44,816 bases of DNA from Bacteroides sp. (lineage in GTDB: Bacteria > Bacteroidota > Bacteroidia > Bacteroidales > Bacteroidaceae), in contig NZ_JAICZW010000136.1 in the NCBI RefSeq assembly GCF_029057325.1, positions 1 to 44,816 on the forward strand. Direction: 5' to 3'. Each line of letters starts with the position of its first letter. The stretch's first letter is position 1. Shown here one piece after another: positions 8,948 to 17,608 of the stretch. A model generated the notes under the pieces. The model ran no database searches. It saw only the letters and a list, made by a program, of their open reading frames with translations, and was not told where the DNA came from. Both the position numbers and the translations under genes were made by a program.

Positions 8948-10528
8948 TCAGTCTTTATAGACCTCGCGGATAGGGTCGTCGTACTGTTCCTGAAGTTTCA
9001 GCATTTCGGCTTTCAGTTCCTTGGTCAATTCCTCCGTACCGGGTTTTCCATAGATATTGTTCATTTCTTGCGGGTCTTCTTGCAGGTCATAGAGTTCCCA
9101 GCAATCGATGTCGTTGTAGAAGTGAATCAGCTTGTAGCGGTCGGTGCGCACACCGTAGTGGCGGCGGACTGCGTGCTCGGCGGGGAACTCATAGAAGTGA
9201 TAGTAGAGCGATTTGCGCCATTCGGGCACTTCCTCTCCCCTCAGCAGCGGCAGGAACGATACGCCGTGCATGTCTTCGGGCACTTGCACGCCGGCCAGAT
9301 CGAGGATGGTAGGGCCGTAGTCGATGTTCTGCACCATCTGGTCGATGTCACCTTTCTTGCCTTCCGGCAGACGGACCAGCAGGGGAGTGCGGAAAGACTC
9401 TTCGTACATGAAGCGCTTGTCGAACCAACCGTGCTCGCCCATGTAGAAACCCTGGTCGGAGGTATAGACAATCAGGGTGTTCTCCAAAAGGTTGTTTTCC
9501 TCCAGATACTTCAGCACACGGCCTACGTTGCGGTCCACCGAGTGGATGACGCGCAGGTAGTCGTGCATGTATTGCTGGTACTTCCATTCAGCCAACGCCT
9601 TTCCGCTCAGCTTGTCCTTCTTGAACTTGGCGATGATGGGGTCGTAATGCTTGTCCCACGCGGCTTTCTGTTCGGGAGTCAGTGCGTCGGTGTACATATA
9701 GCGACCACGCGGTTCAAGCGCTTCCGAAGAGTGGATTTCGTTCTCTTTGTCGGCAAGTTTCAGGTCATAGACCAGGTCCATGTCTTTGATAATGCTCATC
9801 TCTTGTTTGGAAGCGGGGATGCGGCCTTCGTACTTGTCATAGAAGTTCTCCGGCATCGGATAGACCACATCTTCGTAGAGGTCGAGGTCACAGAGGTCGG
9901 GCATCCATGTGCGGTGTGGTGCCTTGTGATGGATGAAGAGGCAGAAGGGCTTGCTCTCGTCGCGGATGCTGTCCATCCAGTTGATGGCCATGTCGGTGAC
10001 GATGTTGGTGGCATAGCCCTCACGTTGCAGCTTTTCGCCGTTGCGGATGAAGGTAGGGTTGTAGTAATCGCCTTGCCCTATCAGGATGTCCCAATGGTCG
10101 AAGCCCGTAGGCTCTGAGCCTAAGTGCCACTTGCCTATCATGGCTGTCTGGTAGCCTGCTTGCTGCAATAGTTTTGGGAAGGTCTGCTGGCTGCCGTCGA
10201 ACATGGCGCCGTCGGCATTGTCGGTATATCCGTTGGCGTGGCTGTGCTTGCCGGTCAGCATGCAGGCACGGCTGGGGCCGCTCAACGAGTTGGCCACGAA
10301 GCTGTTGGTGAAACGTGCTCCCTCGTTGGCGATGCGGTCGATGTTCGGAGTCTGGATGTAGCGCTGGTCGTAGGCGCTGATGGTCTGGAAAGAGTGGTCG
10401 TCGCACATGATATAGACGATGTTCATGGGCTTCTTTTCCACTTGTTTCTGCTCCTTGCAGGAGGAGAAAGACGTCACCATGGCGGCTCCTGTCAAGGAAT
10501 ACAATACATTGTTCGTAATGTGATTCAT
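8948..10528 (-). CDS. Ser-type sulfatase (S1 family, N-acetylglucosamine-6-sulfatase-like)
   Basis: 526 residues. A short hydrophobic leader ends at Cys24 (SFSSC), suggesting a surface or periplasmic lipoprotein, though the lipobox is atypical. Metal-binding DD is at 43-44 (MCDDHS). The sulfatase signature SxPxR is SGPSR at 83-87, so the residue oxidised to formylglycine is Ser83. That requires the anaerobic radical SAM maturase (anSME) encoded elsewhere. The second signature is GKWHLG, and a C-terminal DQGFYMGEHGWFDKR segment supplies further active-site residues. The segments HHKAPHRTWMPD and NFYDKYEGR recall the S1_11 GlcNAc-6-O-sulfatases of Bacteroides. ATG at 10528 is preferred over the in-frame ATG 13 codons upstream because it begins the leader peptide. 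No SusC/SusD pair or glycosidase is adjacent. Confidence 0.9.
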   Translation of the reverse strand: MNHITNNVLYSLTGAAMVTSFSSCKEQKQVEKKPMNIVYIMCDDHSFQTISAYDQRYIQTPNIDRIANEGARFTNSFVANSLSGPSRACMLTGKHSHANGYTDNADGAMFDGSQQTFPKLLQQAGYQTAMIGKWHLGSEPTGFDHWDILIGQGDYYNPTFIRNGEKLQREGYATNIVTDMAINWMDSIRDESKPFCLFIHHKAPHRTWMPDLCDLDLYEDVVYPMPENFYDKYEGRIPASKQEMSIIKDMDLVYDLKLADKENEIHSSEALEPRGRYMYTDALTPEQKAAWDKHYDPIIAKFKKDKLSGKALAEWKYQQYMHDYLRVIHSVDRNVGRVLKYLEENNLLENTLIVYTSDQGFYMGEHGWFDKRFMYEESFRTPLLVRLPEGKKGDIDQMVQNIDYGPTILDLAGVQVPEDMHGVSFLPLLRGEEVPEWRKSLYYHFYEFPAEHAVRRHYGVRTDRYKLIHFYNDIDCWELYDLQEDPQEMNNIYGKPGTEELTKELKAEMLKLQEQYDDPIREVYKD

Positions 10529-10564
10529 AATAAAGAATTTTAAAAGGGTTGTAGTATTACGCTG

Positions 10565-10572
10565 CAAAATTA
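10565..10572 (-). promoter_or_regulatory. -7 box (TAATTTTG) of sulfatase gene
   Basis: The minus strand reads TAATTTTG, a full match to TAnnTTTG, 37 nt before the chosen sulfatase start. No good -33 TTTG is seen at the usual distance. Confidence 0.4.
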
Positions 10573-10780
10573 ATCAATCGGCGATAAAAAAGATTATTTT
10601 TTGTCGGGTTTATCCTCTCTTAATCTGCTTATTTCCTTTTATTTCTTTCCAAGAGGGCAAATCATGCTTTTATGAATGCTTCTTGGCCCCCTTTGTTCCG
10701 CAGAATCAGAATTTTGCACTATCTTTGAATAGGATTGGATGCGGATCGGCAATGCCAAATCTAAAAAACAAGTTTTTTTA

Positions 10781-10812
10781 TTTGTCACTGCTCTTGCCTT
10801 GCACTATCTTTG
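10781..10812 (+). promoter_or_regulatory. Bacteroides sigma-A promoter of argS
   Basis: TTTG at 10781-10784, a 20-nt spacer, then TATCTTTG at 10805-10812: a perfect match to the Bacteroides -33/-7 consensus. The start codon follows 25 nt later. A second TATCTTTG at 10720-10727 has TTTG 24 nt before it, a poorer spacing, and may be a weak upstream promoter. Confidence 0.82.
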
Positions 10813-10837
10813 CACGCACGAAAATATATGTAGCATT

Positions 10838-12655
10838 ATGAATATAGAACAGAAACTCGTAGCGTCCGTTGTGAACGGACTGAAAGCACTCTACGGGCAA
10901 GACATCGACCCCGCGCAAGTGCAGTTGCAGAAAACCAAGAAAGAGTTTGAAGGACACCTCACGCTCGTCGTCTTCCCTTTCCTTCGCATGTCGAAGAAGG
11001 GACCCGAACAGACCGCGCAGGAGATAGGCGAATACTTGCAGGCAAACGAACCTATGGTGGCGGCGTTCAACGTCATTAAGGGGTTCCTGAATCTCACCAT
11101 CGCCTCCTCCGCCTGGATTGAACTGCTGAATGGCATCCACGCCGACTCGCAGTACGGCATCACCGCCGCTACCGAGGCTTCTCCTTTGGTGATGATAGAG
11201 TACTCATCGCCCAACACGAACAAGCCGCTACACCTGGGGCACGTCCGCAACAACCTGCTGGGTAACGCTCTGGCCAACATCGTAGCCGCCAACGGCAACC
11301 GTGTGGTGAAGACCAACATCGTGAACGACCGAGGCATACACATCTGCAAGTCCATGCTCGCCTGGCTGAAGTACGGCGAAGGCGAGACTCCGGAATCCTC
11401 CGGCAAGAAGGGCGACCATCTGATAGGCGACTACTACGTGGCCTTCGACAAGCACTACAAGGCCGAGGTGAAAGAATTGTCTGCCAAGTTCCAAGCCGAG
11501 GGAATGAACGAAGAAGAGGCCAAGGCCAAGGCCGAAGCCGAATCGCCCCTGATGAAGGAGGCCCGCGAGATGCTCGTCAAGTGGGAGGCAGGCGACTCCG
11601 AAGTGCGTGCCCTCTGGAAGAAGATGAACGACTGGGTATATGCCGGTTTCGATGAGACCTACCGCATGATGGGTGTCACCTTCGACAAAATATACTACGA
11701 ATCCAATACCTACCTCGAAGGCAAGGAGAAGGTGATGGAAGGCTTGGAGAAGGGATTCTTCTACCGCAAGGAGGATGGTTCCGTATGGGCCGACCTCACC
11801 GGCGAGGGTCTGGACCACAAGCTGCTGCTCCGCGCCGACGGCACCTCAGTCTATATGACGCAAGACATCGGCACTGCCAAGCTCCGCTTCGCCGACTACC
11901 CCATCGACAAGATGATATACGTGGTGGGCAACGAGCAGAACTATCACTTCCAGGTGCTCTCCATCCTGCTCGACAAACTGGGATTTGAATGGGGCAAGGG
12001 TCTCGTACACTTCTCCTACGGCATGGTGGAGCTGCCCGAAGGCAAGATGAAGAGCCGCGAAGGAACCGTGGTCGATGCCGACGACCTGATGGAAGAGATG
12101 ATCAGCACCGCCAAGGAGACCAGCAACGAACTGGGCAAGCTCGACGGACTGACACAGGCTGAAGCCGACGACATCGCCCGCATCGTAGGTCTGGGTGCCC
12201 TGAAGTACTTCATCCTCAAGGTGGATGCCCGCAAGAACATGACCTTCAACCCGAAGGAGTCCATCGACTTCAATGGAAACACGGGCCCCTTCATCCAATA
12301 CACCTACGCCCGTATCCGGTCCGTGCTGCGCAAGGCGCAGGAGGCAGGAATCGAAATCCCCGCCCAACTGCCCGCCGGCATCGAGCTGAGCGAGAAGGAA
12401 GAAGGCCTGATTCAGATGCTTGCCGACTTTGCCGGCATCGTCCGTCAGGCAGGCGAAGACTACAGTCCTTCCATTATAGCCAACTATATCTACGACTTGG
12501 TGAAGGAATACAACCAGTTCTACCATGACTTCAGCATCCTGCGCGAGGAGAACGAGGCCGTGAAAGTGTTCCGCCTCGCCCTCTCGGCGAACGTGGCGAA
12601 GGTGGTACGTCTGGGCATGGGATTGCTTGGTATCGAGGTACCGGAGCGGATGTAA
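10838..12655 (+). CDS. argS: Arginyl-tRNA synthetase
   Basis: 605 residues, the normal ArgRS length. It charges tRNA-Arg with arginine. The N-terminal Add1-type domain spans about 1-110. The class I signature HLGH (HIGH) is at 132-135 within SPNTNKPLHLGHVRNN. The KMSKS-like loop is KMKSR at 403-407. The C-terminal DALR anticodon-binding domain (about 485-605) contains QYTYARIRSVLRKA. ATG at 10838 (MNIEQKL) is the true start. An in-frame ATG 33 codons upstream would place the strong promoter within the gene. The gene is GC-rich with codon choice typical of a highly expressed gene. It is transcribed alone and ends at a large hairpin. Confidence 0.97.
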   Translation: MNIEQKLVASVVNGLKALYGQDIDPAQVQLQKTKKEFEGHLTLVVFPFLRMSKKGPEQTAQEIGEYLQANEPMVAAFNVIKGFLNLTIASSAWIELLNGIHADSQYGITAATEASPLVMIEYSSPNTNKPLHLGHVRNNLLGNALANIVAANGNRVVKTNIVNDRGIHICKSMLAWLKYGEGETPESSGKKGDHLIGDYYVAFDKHYKAEVKELSAKFQAEGMNEEEAKAKAEAESPLMKEAREMLVKWEAGDSEVRALWKKMNDWVYAGFDETYRMMGVTFDKIYYESNTYLEGKEKVMEGLEKGFFYRKEDGSVWADLTGEGLDHKLLLRADGTSVYMTQDIGTAKLRFADYPIDKMIYVVGNEQNYHFQVLSILLDKLGFEWGKGLVHFSYGMVELPEGKMKSREGTVVDADDLMEEMISTAKETSNELGKLDGLTQAEADDIARIVGLGALKYFILKVDARKNMTFNPKESIDFNGNTGPFIQYTYARIRSVLRKAQEAGIEIPAQLPAGIELSEKEEGLIQMLADFAGIVRQAGEDYSPSIIANYIYDLVKEYNQFYHDFSILREENEAVKVFRLALSANVAKVVRLGMGLLGIEVPERM

Positions 12656-12690
12656 AAAGAAGTTGCGCCGAAACAAACGCTCTGTTTTCT

Positions 12691-12762
12691 TTCAGGCACG
12701 GAATCGCACGGAATACACGGACTGGTAAAAGGTCGGTGTGTTCTGTGAATTCCGTGCCTGAA
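12691..12762 (+). terminator. Large imperfect hairpin after argS
   Basis: Perfect 14-bp outer arms (12691-12704, beginning TTCAGGCACGG, and 12749-12762). An inner stem pairs CACGGAATACAC with GTGTGTTCTGTG using only G-U wobbles on the plus strand. The wobbles would be A-C mismatches in the minus-strand RNA, so the fold suits the argS transcript. There is no long U run, so it may be a 3'-end stabiliser as well as a terminator. The AGGCACGG core recurs near 28711. Confidence 0.6.
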
Positions 12763-12810
12763 TTATGTGGTGAGGCAGGTTGCGGTTCTTTTTTCTGTTT
12801 TCCCCTCTCA

Positions 12811-13002
12811 TTACCGTCCGTTCAGCATACCGGCGGCCCAGGCCATCAGGAGAGCCGATAATACGACTGCCAGCAATACGGTGTTGCCCCATCTTACGAT
12901 GAAAGTCGGTTTCTGTTCGATGATGCGACGCACTTTCTCGCTGTGGGTATCATTCTCTTTTATGAAATTGGTCAGACAATTCTTTTTTCTTTCTTTCTCC
13001 AT
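12811..13002 (-). CDS. Small membrane protein resembling the HlyD N-terminus
   Basis: 63 residues: a charged cytoplasmic N-terminus (about 1-37) and one transmembrane helix (about 38-59, NTVLLAVVLSALLMAWAAGML), then a stop three residues later. The segment HSEKVRRIIEQKPTFIVRWGNTV matches in style the opening of HlyD adaptors that accompany C39 peptidase exporters in Bacteroidetes. The lipoyl and coiled-coil parts that should follow are absent. Nothing HlyD-like continues in other frames down to 12692. The start overlaps the exporter stop as TGATG, so translation is coupled and the gene is probably expressed. It is either a degraded adaptor or a small accessory subunit of the exporter. Confidence 0.65.
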   Translation of the reverse strand: MEKERKKNCLTNFIKENDTHSEKVRRIIEQKPTFIVRWGNTVLLAVVLSALLMAWAAGMLNGR

Positions 13003-15215
13003 CAGTTTCCTAATTCCAGTTGGTTTTTGATTAGATTGTAATAGGCTCCTTTTTTCCGGATCAGCTCATCGTGCGTGCCCGTTTCTGCGATGCTTCCCTT
13101 TTCCAGCACTACGATTTGGTCGGCGTGTCTCACTGTACTTAGTCGGTGGGCTACAATGACGGTGGTCTTCTCTCGATAGAAGTCTTGTAGATTGTTCACT
13201 ATCATTCGTTCGTTTCCGGAATCCAGTGAGTTGGTAGCTTCGTCGAAGAACAGGAATGAAGGGTCTTTGTACACGGCTCTGGCTATCAGGATGCGTTGCT
13301 TCTGCCCTTGGCTGATGCCTTGTCCGTTGGCACCGATTATGGTATCATATTTCAGGGGCAATTGTTCTACCATTTCTGTGATATTGGCCGTGTGTGCGGC
13401 ATACTTCATGCGTTCGTAATCTATCTCTTCATTGTCTAAGGCGATGTTGCGGGCTATCGATTCGGAGAAGATGTAACCGTCTTGCATGACCACTCCGCAT
13501 AGGCTGCGCCAGAACCGCAGGTTTATTTCGTTCAGAGGGTGTTGTCCTATCAGAATATTGCCCGATGCGGGTTGGTAGAATCCTAACAGCAGTTTCAGCA
13601 GGGTGGTCTTGCCGCTGCCGCTGGCGCCTACGATGGCGGTCACTTTTCCGTTGGGAATCTTCAGGCAGATGTTATCGAGTGCCTTGAGCGAATGCGAGCC
13701 GTTGTAGCTGAACGTTACGTTTTCCAGTATGATATCTTCCCGGTTGCAAAGAGGGTCTGTTACTTCGCGATGCGTGTTCTCATCCTCTTTTTGGCGCACT
13801 TCATTGATTCGTTCTATGCTGAGCCTCACATCCTGCCATGAGTAGATGAAGTGCATGAACTGCTCTATCGGCACATTCAGTTGGCCGATGATGTATTGTA
13901 TAGACAGCATCATTCCCAAGGTCAGTTCTCCCTCTATCACGGCGGTTGCCGTGACTATGGTGATAAGAATGTTTTTCACCTCGTTGATGAAGAGGCTTCC
14001 TCCTTCCTGTGTCTGTTGCAGCTTGATGGAGGCTATGTTGGTCCGGAACAGGTCTGCCTGTGTGTCTTCCCATTCCCATCGTTTGCGTTGCTCGCAGTTT
14101 TGCAGCTTGATGTCCTGCATGCCGTCTATAATCTGGATGGTCTTGTTCTGCCTTCGTGCGTAGAGGTCGAAAAATTCATAGTCTATGGCTTTGCGCTTCT
14201 GCAGGAAGGCACAGACCCACAGCGCATATATCAGGCATCCGCCGGCAAAGATGGCGAAGACCGGTGCATGGTAGTAGAGCAATACGCCTCCGAATATGAG
14301 AAAACTGAAGACGGAGAACAGCGTATTCAGTGTCTGTGCAGCCAGAAACTGTTCCAGGCGTTGGTGGTCGTTGATGCGTTGCATCAAGTCCTCCTTCAGT
14401 TTGCTGTCGAAGAATGCCATCGGCAGTTTCATCAGTTTCAGGAAGAAGTCGGAGAGCAGGGCTATGTTGATGCGCACGCTGATGTGCAGCAACAGCCACC
14501 GGCGTATGAAGTCCACCGAGGTTCTGCCTGCCGCCAGCATCAACTGTCCCAACAGGATGATGTAGATGAGGCTCAGGTTTTTTTCCGCTATTCCCTTATC
14601 TACAATGGCTTGCGTGAGGAAAGGGAAGGCCAGTTGCAGTGTGCTGCCTATCGCCAATCCGATAACCAGCTGCACAAACAGGCTTCTATAGCCTTTCAGG
14701 TAGTTCCGAAGGAAAGACAGGGAATGCTCTGTACCCGCTTCTCCTTTCAGGGAGTAGAAGAGAGAAGTGGGTTGCAGTGCCATCAATATCCCTTTTGCGT
14801 CTTGCGTGTCGCTGCCGGATGATGCCCATGCCTTGCGAAAGTCTTCTTCGTCTATGGTGAGCAGATGTCTTCCCGGGTCGGCGATGTGGAATTTCAGTCT
14901 GCCTTTTCGGTTTTTCTCTATCCGGTATAGCACAACAAAGTGGTCTTGGTTCCAGTGCAGGATGCATGGAAAAGGATGTTGCTCCACCAGTTTCTCCACA
15001 CTCATCCGTCCGCAAACCGTCTTGAAGCCGATTTTAAGGGCCGCTTCGTTCAGGCTTAGCATGGAGACCCCGTTGTGCCCCACGGCGCATAGCTGGCGCA
15101 TGGCTTCGGCAGAGTACATCTTGCCGTGGTGATGGGCTATCATGCGGAGACAAGTGGCTCCGCATTCCATTGCGTCCGGTTGTTTGATGTGGTGGAAACG
15201 GGGTTTGAATATCAT
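13002..15215 (-). CDS. C39 peptidase-containing ABC exporter (PCAT) for GG-leader peptides
   Basis: 737 residues. The N-terminal C39 peptidase (about 8-135) has catalytic Cys18 in MECGATC, His92 in QDHFVV and Asp113 in ADPG; the oxyanion Gln12 is also present. Membrane helices of the exporter domain span about 175-460. The ATPase has Walker A GASGSGKT at 530-537, signature ISQGQKQR at 634-641 and Walker B FLFFDEAT at 654-661. Such proteins cut a precursor after a double glycine and export the core across the inner membrane. The only GG-leader peptide in the window is encoded at 21310-21573 in the same operon, so that is the expected cargo. It starts 26 nt after the upstream barrel gene. A palindromic motif overlaps its start codon. 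Confidence 0.95.
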   Translation of the reverse strand: MIFKPRFHHIKQPDAMECGATCLRMIAHHHGKMYSAEAMRQLCAVGHNGVSMLSLNEAALKIGFKTVCGRMSVEKLVEQHPFPCILHWNQDHFVVLYRIEKNRKGRLKFHIADPGRHLLTIDEEDFRKAWASSGSDTQDAKGILMALQPTSLFYSLKGEAGTEHSLSFLRNYLKGYRSLFVQLVIGLAIGSTLQLAFPFLTQAIVDKGIAEKNLSLIYIILLGQLMLAAGRTSVDFIRRWLLLHISVRINIALLSDFFLKLMKLPMAFFDSKLKEDLMQRINDHQRLEQFLAAQTLNTLFSVFSFLIFGGVLLYYHAPVFAIFAGGCLIYALWVCAFLQKRKAIDYEFFDLYARRQNKTIQIIDGMQDIKLQNCEQRKRWEWEDTQADLFRTNIASIKLQQTQEGGSLFINEVKNILITIVTATAVIEGELTLGMMLSIQYIIGQLNVPIEQFMHFIYSWQDVRLSIERINEVRQKEDENTHREVTDPLCNREDIILENVTFSYNGSHSLKALDNICLKIPNGKVTAIVGASGSGKTTLLKLLLGFYQPASGNILIGQHPLNEINLRFWRSLCGVVMQDGYIFSESIARNIALDNEEIDYERMKYAAHTANITEMVEQLPLKYDTIIGANGQGISQGQKQRILIARAVYKDPSFLFFDEATNSLDSGNERMIVNNLQDFYREKTTVIVAHRLSTVRHADQIVVLEKGSIAETGTHDELIRKKGAYYNLIKNQLELGN

Positions 15216-15241
15216 ATCAACGATATGCGAAACTTTAATTA
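15213..15241. repeat. Short palindromic dispersed motif, copy 2
   Basis: CATATC-AAC-GATATG followed by CGAAACTTTAATTA. It is almost the same as the motif at 8144-8173. On the minus strand it covers the ribosome-binding region and start codon of the C39 exporter gene, so a fold here could affect its translation. Confidence 0.5.
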
Positions 15242-17551
15242 CTAGTTGACACCGATGCTTTGCAGCGTGTTGTCATCATTATAGAACTGCTTCTTCTGTC
15301 TCCATTTGTGTTCCACCTTGTTCTTGAACGCATAAGATACGCCGATTAGAAGCATGGGCGAGCGGTCGGTCATGCGCGAACTGTTGTACGAAGTGTATTC
15401 CTTGTCTTTCGTCCATGATTTCGAACGCATGCCGCTTCCTATGAACGATTGCGCCATCAGATAGACCCGCCAGCTCTTGGGCAGGTTCCAGGAGAGGTTG
15501 GCGTTGCTCCAAGGAATTCCTTCCGATTTTGTGGTATAGCCGTAACTTTTGGTTTGGTATCCCGCATTCAGCGAGAGCGATACGCGCTTGTAGTATAAAT
15601 AGGTGTTCAGGTTGAAGTTCCATGTTTCCGCATGGTCGAAGGCCATGTCTTTCTGGAATCTCCTTTGGTAGTAGGTGCTTATACCTATGTTGCCGAAAGG
15701 CAGGTTGTAGTTGGCGGAAGTGCCTGCGGTCAGGAAGTTCGCACACAAGAAGTTCCGGTACGATTGGATGTAGATGTCATCCTTCATCGTGCCGACGGCG
15801 TTGATTAGCTTGGACGAGTAGCTGTAAGTGAGGTAAGGTTCCAGGTACAGCTTCTTGTAGCTGAGTTTGTACGAGAGCCGGATTCGGTCTTGGTAGCTTG
15901 GAGTCAGATACGGGTTTCCTTGCGTGATGTACAGGCTGTCGGTGGATGTGTTGCGTGGGTTCAGCATCCCAAGGGAGGGACTGTAGCGGAAACGCTGATA
16001 ATTCAGGTTCAGGGTGTGTTTCCGGTTGAACTTATAGGCCAGTGCCGCAGCGGGCAGCACATCTATGTAGTGGTTTTTCACCCCGTCCGCTTCGGTGAAC
16101 AGCATGTCTATGCCTATCGAGAGCGTATAGTTGAATTTGGCTCCCGAACGGTTGTTGTTGAAGCCTGCATACAGGTACTCCTGCCACTTTGTGTAGTTGT
16201 ATACCGGGAACAGGTCTTTCGTGTCATCGATGTTGGTACTGGAAAAAGAAGTGTTCGAACCTGCGGTCAAGGAGTATTTGCCTTGCAGCAGGTTGGTGTA
16301 GTCCAAATCCACTTTTCCGAAATGGCGGTCGTTGCTGAAGTCCATCAGGTTGTGGTATTGGTAGAACGCATTCTGCTCTTTCTGTTCTCCGGTGGAGCCG
16401 GACGAGCTGTAGGCATAGTTTCCGGTAGTCTCCAGCCACTGCTGCTTACTGAATGAGTGCTTGTAGTAGAGGTAGGCGGTTGCCAGGTGGTATTTATTGT
16501 CCGATTCCTTGTAGGAAGTGTTCTCTGATGATTGTTGCTTGTCGAGGTATTCCACGCTTCCTTGTCCGCGGTCTTCGGTGTCCGTGGGGTTGGCAATATA
16601 TTTCACTGTGAATGCGGCATAGTCTTTGTCAGAGAAGATGCGGTCGCCGCCCAATCCCACATAATAGCTGTTGGAGTTATAGAAACACTCTGTGGAGGTC
16701 TTGCGAGCGATGTTTCCCGACCGGCTTTCCGAGTATCGGTCGCTCTTGTCATCACAGAAATAGAAATGCTGCAGATTCAGATACAGGGATGACTTGGCGT
16801 TACCCAGTTCCACACCGGCTCCTGTCACTCCGTGGCGGGAGGTGACGGCGTGTTGCGTGTAGCCGTTTCCATTGACATAGGTAGGGAGTCCGGTACGTTT
16901 CAAGTGGATGTTCACGATGCAGGTCACGCCTTCTTCGCCCATGTAGCGTGCCGATGGCGTATCGATGATTTCTACGGATTCTATCAGTTCGGGACTCAGT
17001 ACTTCTATGTAGCCCGGGCGCTTGATACCGTCTATCAGAATCAGGGGCTTTTCTCCCGTAAGCAGGCTGATGCTGCGAGAGACGGGGTTCACGGTCAGTT
17101 TGGGAACCTCCACCAGCGCTTCATAGGCGGTCTGTGCCTTCTTGGCATGTTCGGACAAGAAGAAAGTGGTGCTTCCTGCCCCGCTCTTCACGATGTTGCG
17201 CTTGTCGCCCGTCACGGTGACCTCTTCCAACTGTGTGGCATCCTCTTCCATAGTGAACTGGGGCAGGCGGATGTCTCCCGCTAACTTGAAGGAATGCTCT
17301 ATCGGCTTGAATCCTACCATGGATATGCGGCAGGTGTAGTCGCCCGGTTGTAGGCCTTTCACGTAGAAGTCTCCTTTCTTATTGGTGATGCCTCCTCCTG
17401 CCAGTGTATCGGCTTGCAGGAAATAGACGGTACAGCCTTGCAGGGGAGATTTGTCTTTGTCCTTCACGTTTCCGTTCACGGAGGTCTGGGCGTGCAGGAG
17501 GGAGAGGTTGCACGCGATGGTTGCTATAAGCAAAAGAATGCGGTTCGTCAT
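15242..17551 (-). CDS. Outer-membrane beta-barrel protein, TonB-receptor-like (paralog 1)
   Basis: 769 residues. The signal peptide (about 1-21) ends LLHA before Gln22. A carboxypeptidase-regulatory-like domain follows at about 23-100 (VNGNVKDKDKSPLQGCTVY, GGITNKKGDFYVKGLQPGDY), then a plug-like domain at about 115-225 (LEEVTVTGDK, LILIDGIKRPGYI, VEIIDTPSARY) and a barrel of the OMP_b-brl_3 type to the C-terminus. The start at 17551 is chosen over the in-frame ATG at 17581 because the paralog downstream of 19927 begins with the same sequence. No clear TonB box was identified. Within the RiPP operon it might release, take up or recognise the modified peptide. It is 26 nt from the exporter gene. 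Confidence 0.85.
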   Translation of the reverse strand: MTNRILLLIATIACNLSLLHAQTSVNGNVKDKDKSPLQGCTVYFLQADTLAGGGITNKKGDFYVKGLQPGDYTCRISMVGFKPIEHSFKLAGDIRLPQFTMEEDATQLEEVTVTGDKRNIVKSGAGSTTFFLSEHAKKAQTAYEALVEVPKLTVNPVSRSISLLTGEKPLILIDGIKRPGYIEVLSPELIESVEIIDTPSARYMGEEGVTCIVNIHLKRTGLPTYVNGNGYTQHAVTSRHGVTGAGVELGNAKSSLYLNLQHFYFCDDKSDRYSESRSGNIARKTSTECFYNSNSYYVGLGGDRIFSDKDYAAFTVKYIANPTDTEDRGQGSVEYLDKQQSSENTSYKESDNKYHLATAYLYYKHSFSKQQWLETTGNYAYSSSGSTGEQKEQNAFYQYHNLMDFSNDRHFGKVDLDYTNLLQGKYSLTAGSNTSFSSTNIDDTKDLFPVYNYTKWQEYLYAGFNNNRSGAKFNYTLSIGIDMLFTEADGVKNHYIDVLPAAALAYKFNRKHTLNLNYQRFRYSPSLGMLNPRNTSTDSLYITQGNPYLTPSYQDRIRLSYKLSYKKLYLEPYLTYSYSSKLINAVGTMKDDIYIQSYRNFLCANFLTAGTSANYNLPFGNIGISTYYQRRFQKDMAFDHAETWNFNLNTYLYYKRVSLSLNAGYQTKSYGYTTKSEGIPWSNANLSWNLPKSWRVYLMAQSFIGSGMRSKSWTKDKEYTSYNSSRMTDRSPMLLIGVSYAFKNKVEHKWRQKKQFYNDDNTLQSIGVN

Positions 17552-17608
17552 TTTTTTTGTAAAAATTTTAGATAAGTACAATTTGGGGGTAACATGGATA
17601 TTGTATAT

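Larger units (their letters stand above)
10529..10837. other. Divergent promoter region, sulfatase / argS
   Basis: A 309-nt non-coding stretch. It holds a -7-like box for the sulfatase at 10565-10572 and two copies of the 14-mer TTGCACTATCTTTG (10714-10727 and 10799-10812), each containing a -7 box directed to argS. The frame open from 10739 into argS is not treated as coding because the better promoter lies inside it. Confidence 0.6.

Noticed and set aside
8885..10117. A 410-codon open frame on the plus strand across the sulfatase gene
   Set aside because: It is antisense to a gene with clear catalytic motifs, and its composition (Val, His, Phe, Gln-rich) is typical of a shadow frame.
10739..10837. 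N-terminal extension of argS
   Set aside because: A perfect -33/-7 promoter lies inside it, and known ArgRS proteins begin at the downstream Met.
12692..12892. Continuation of the HlyD stub in another frame
   Set aside because: The 66-codon frame here shows no lipoyl or coiled-coil features and lies over the argS hairpin.
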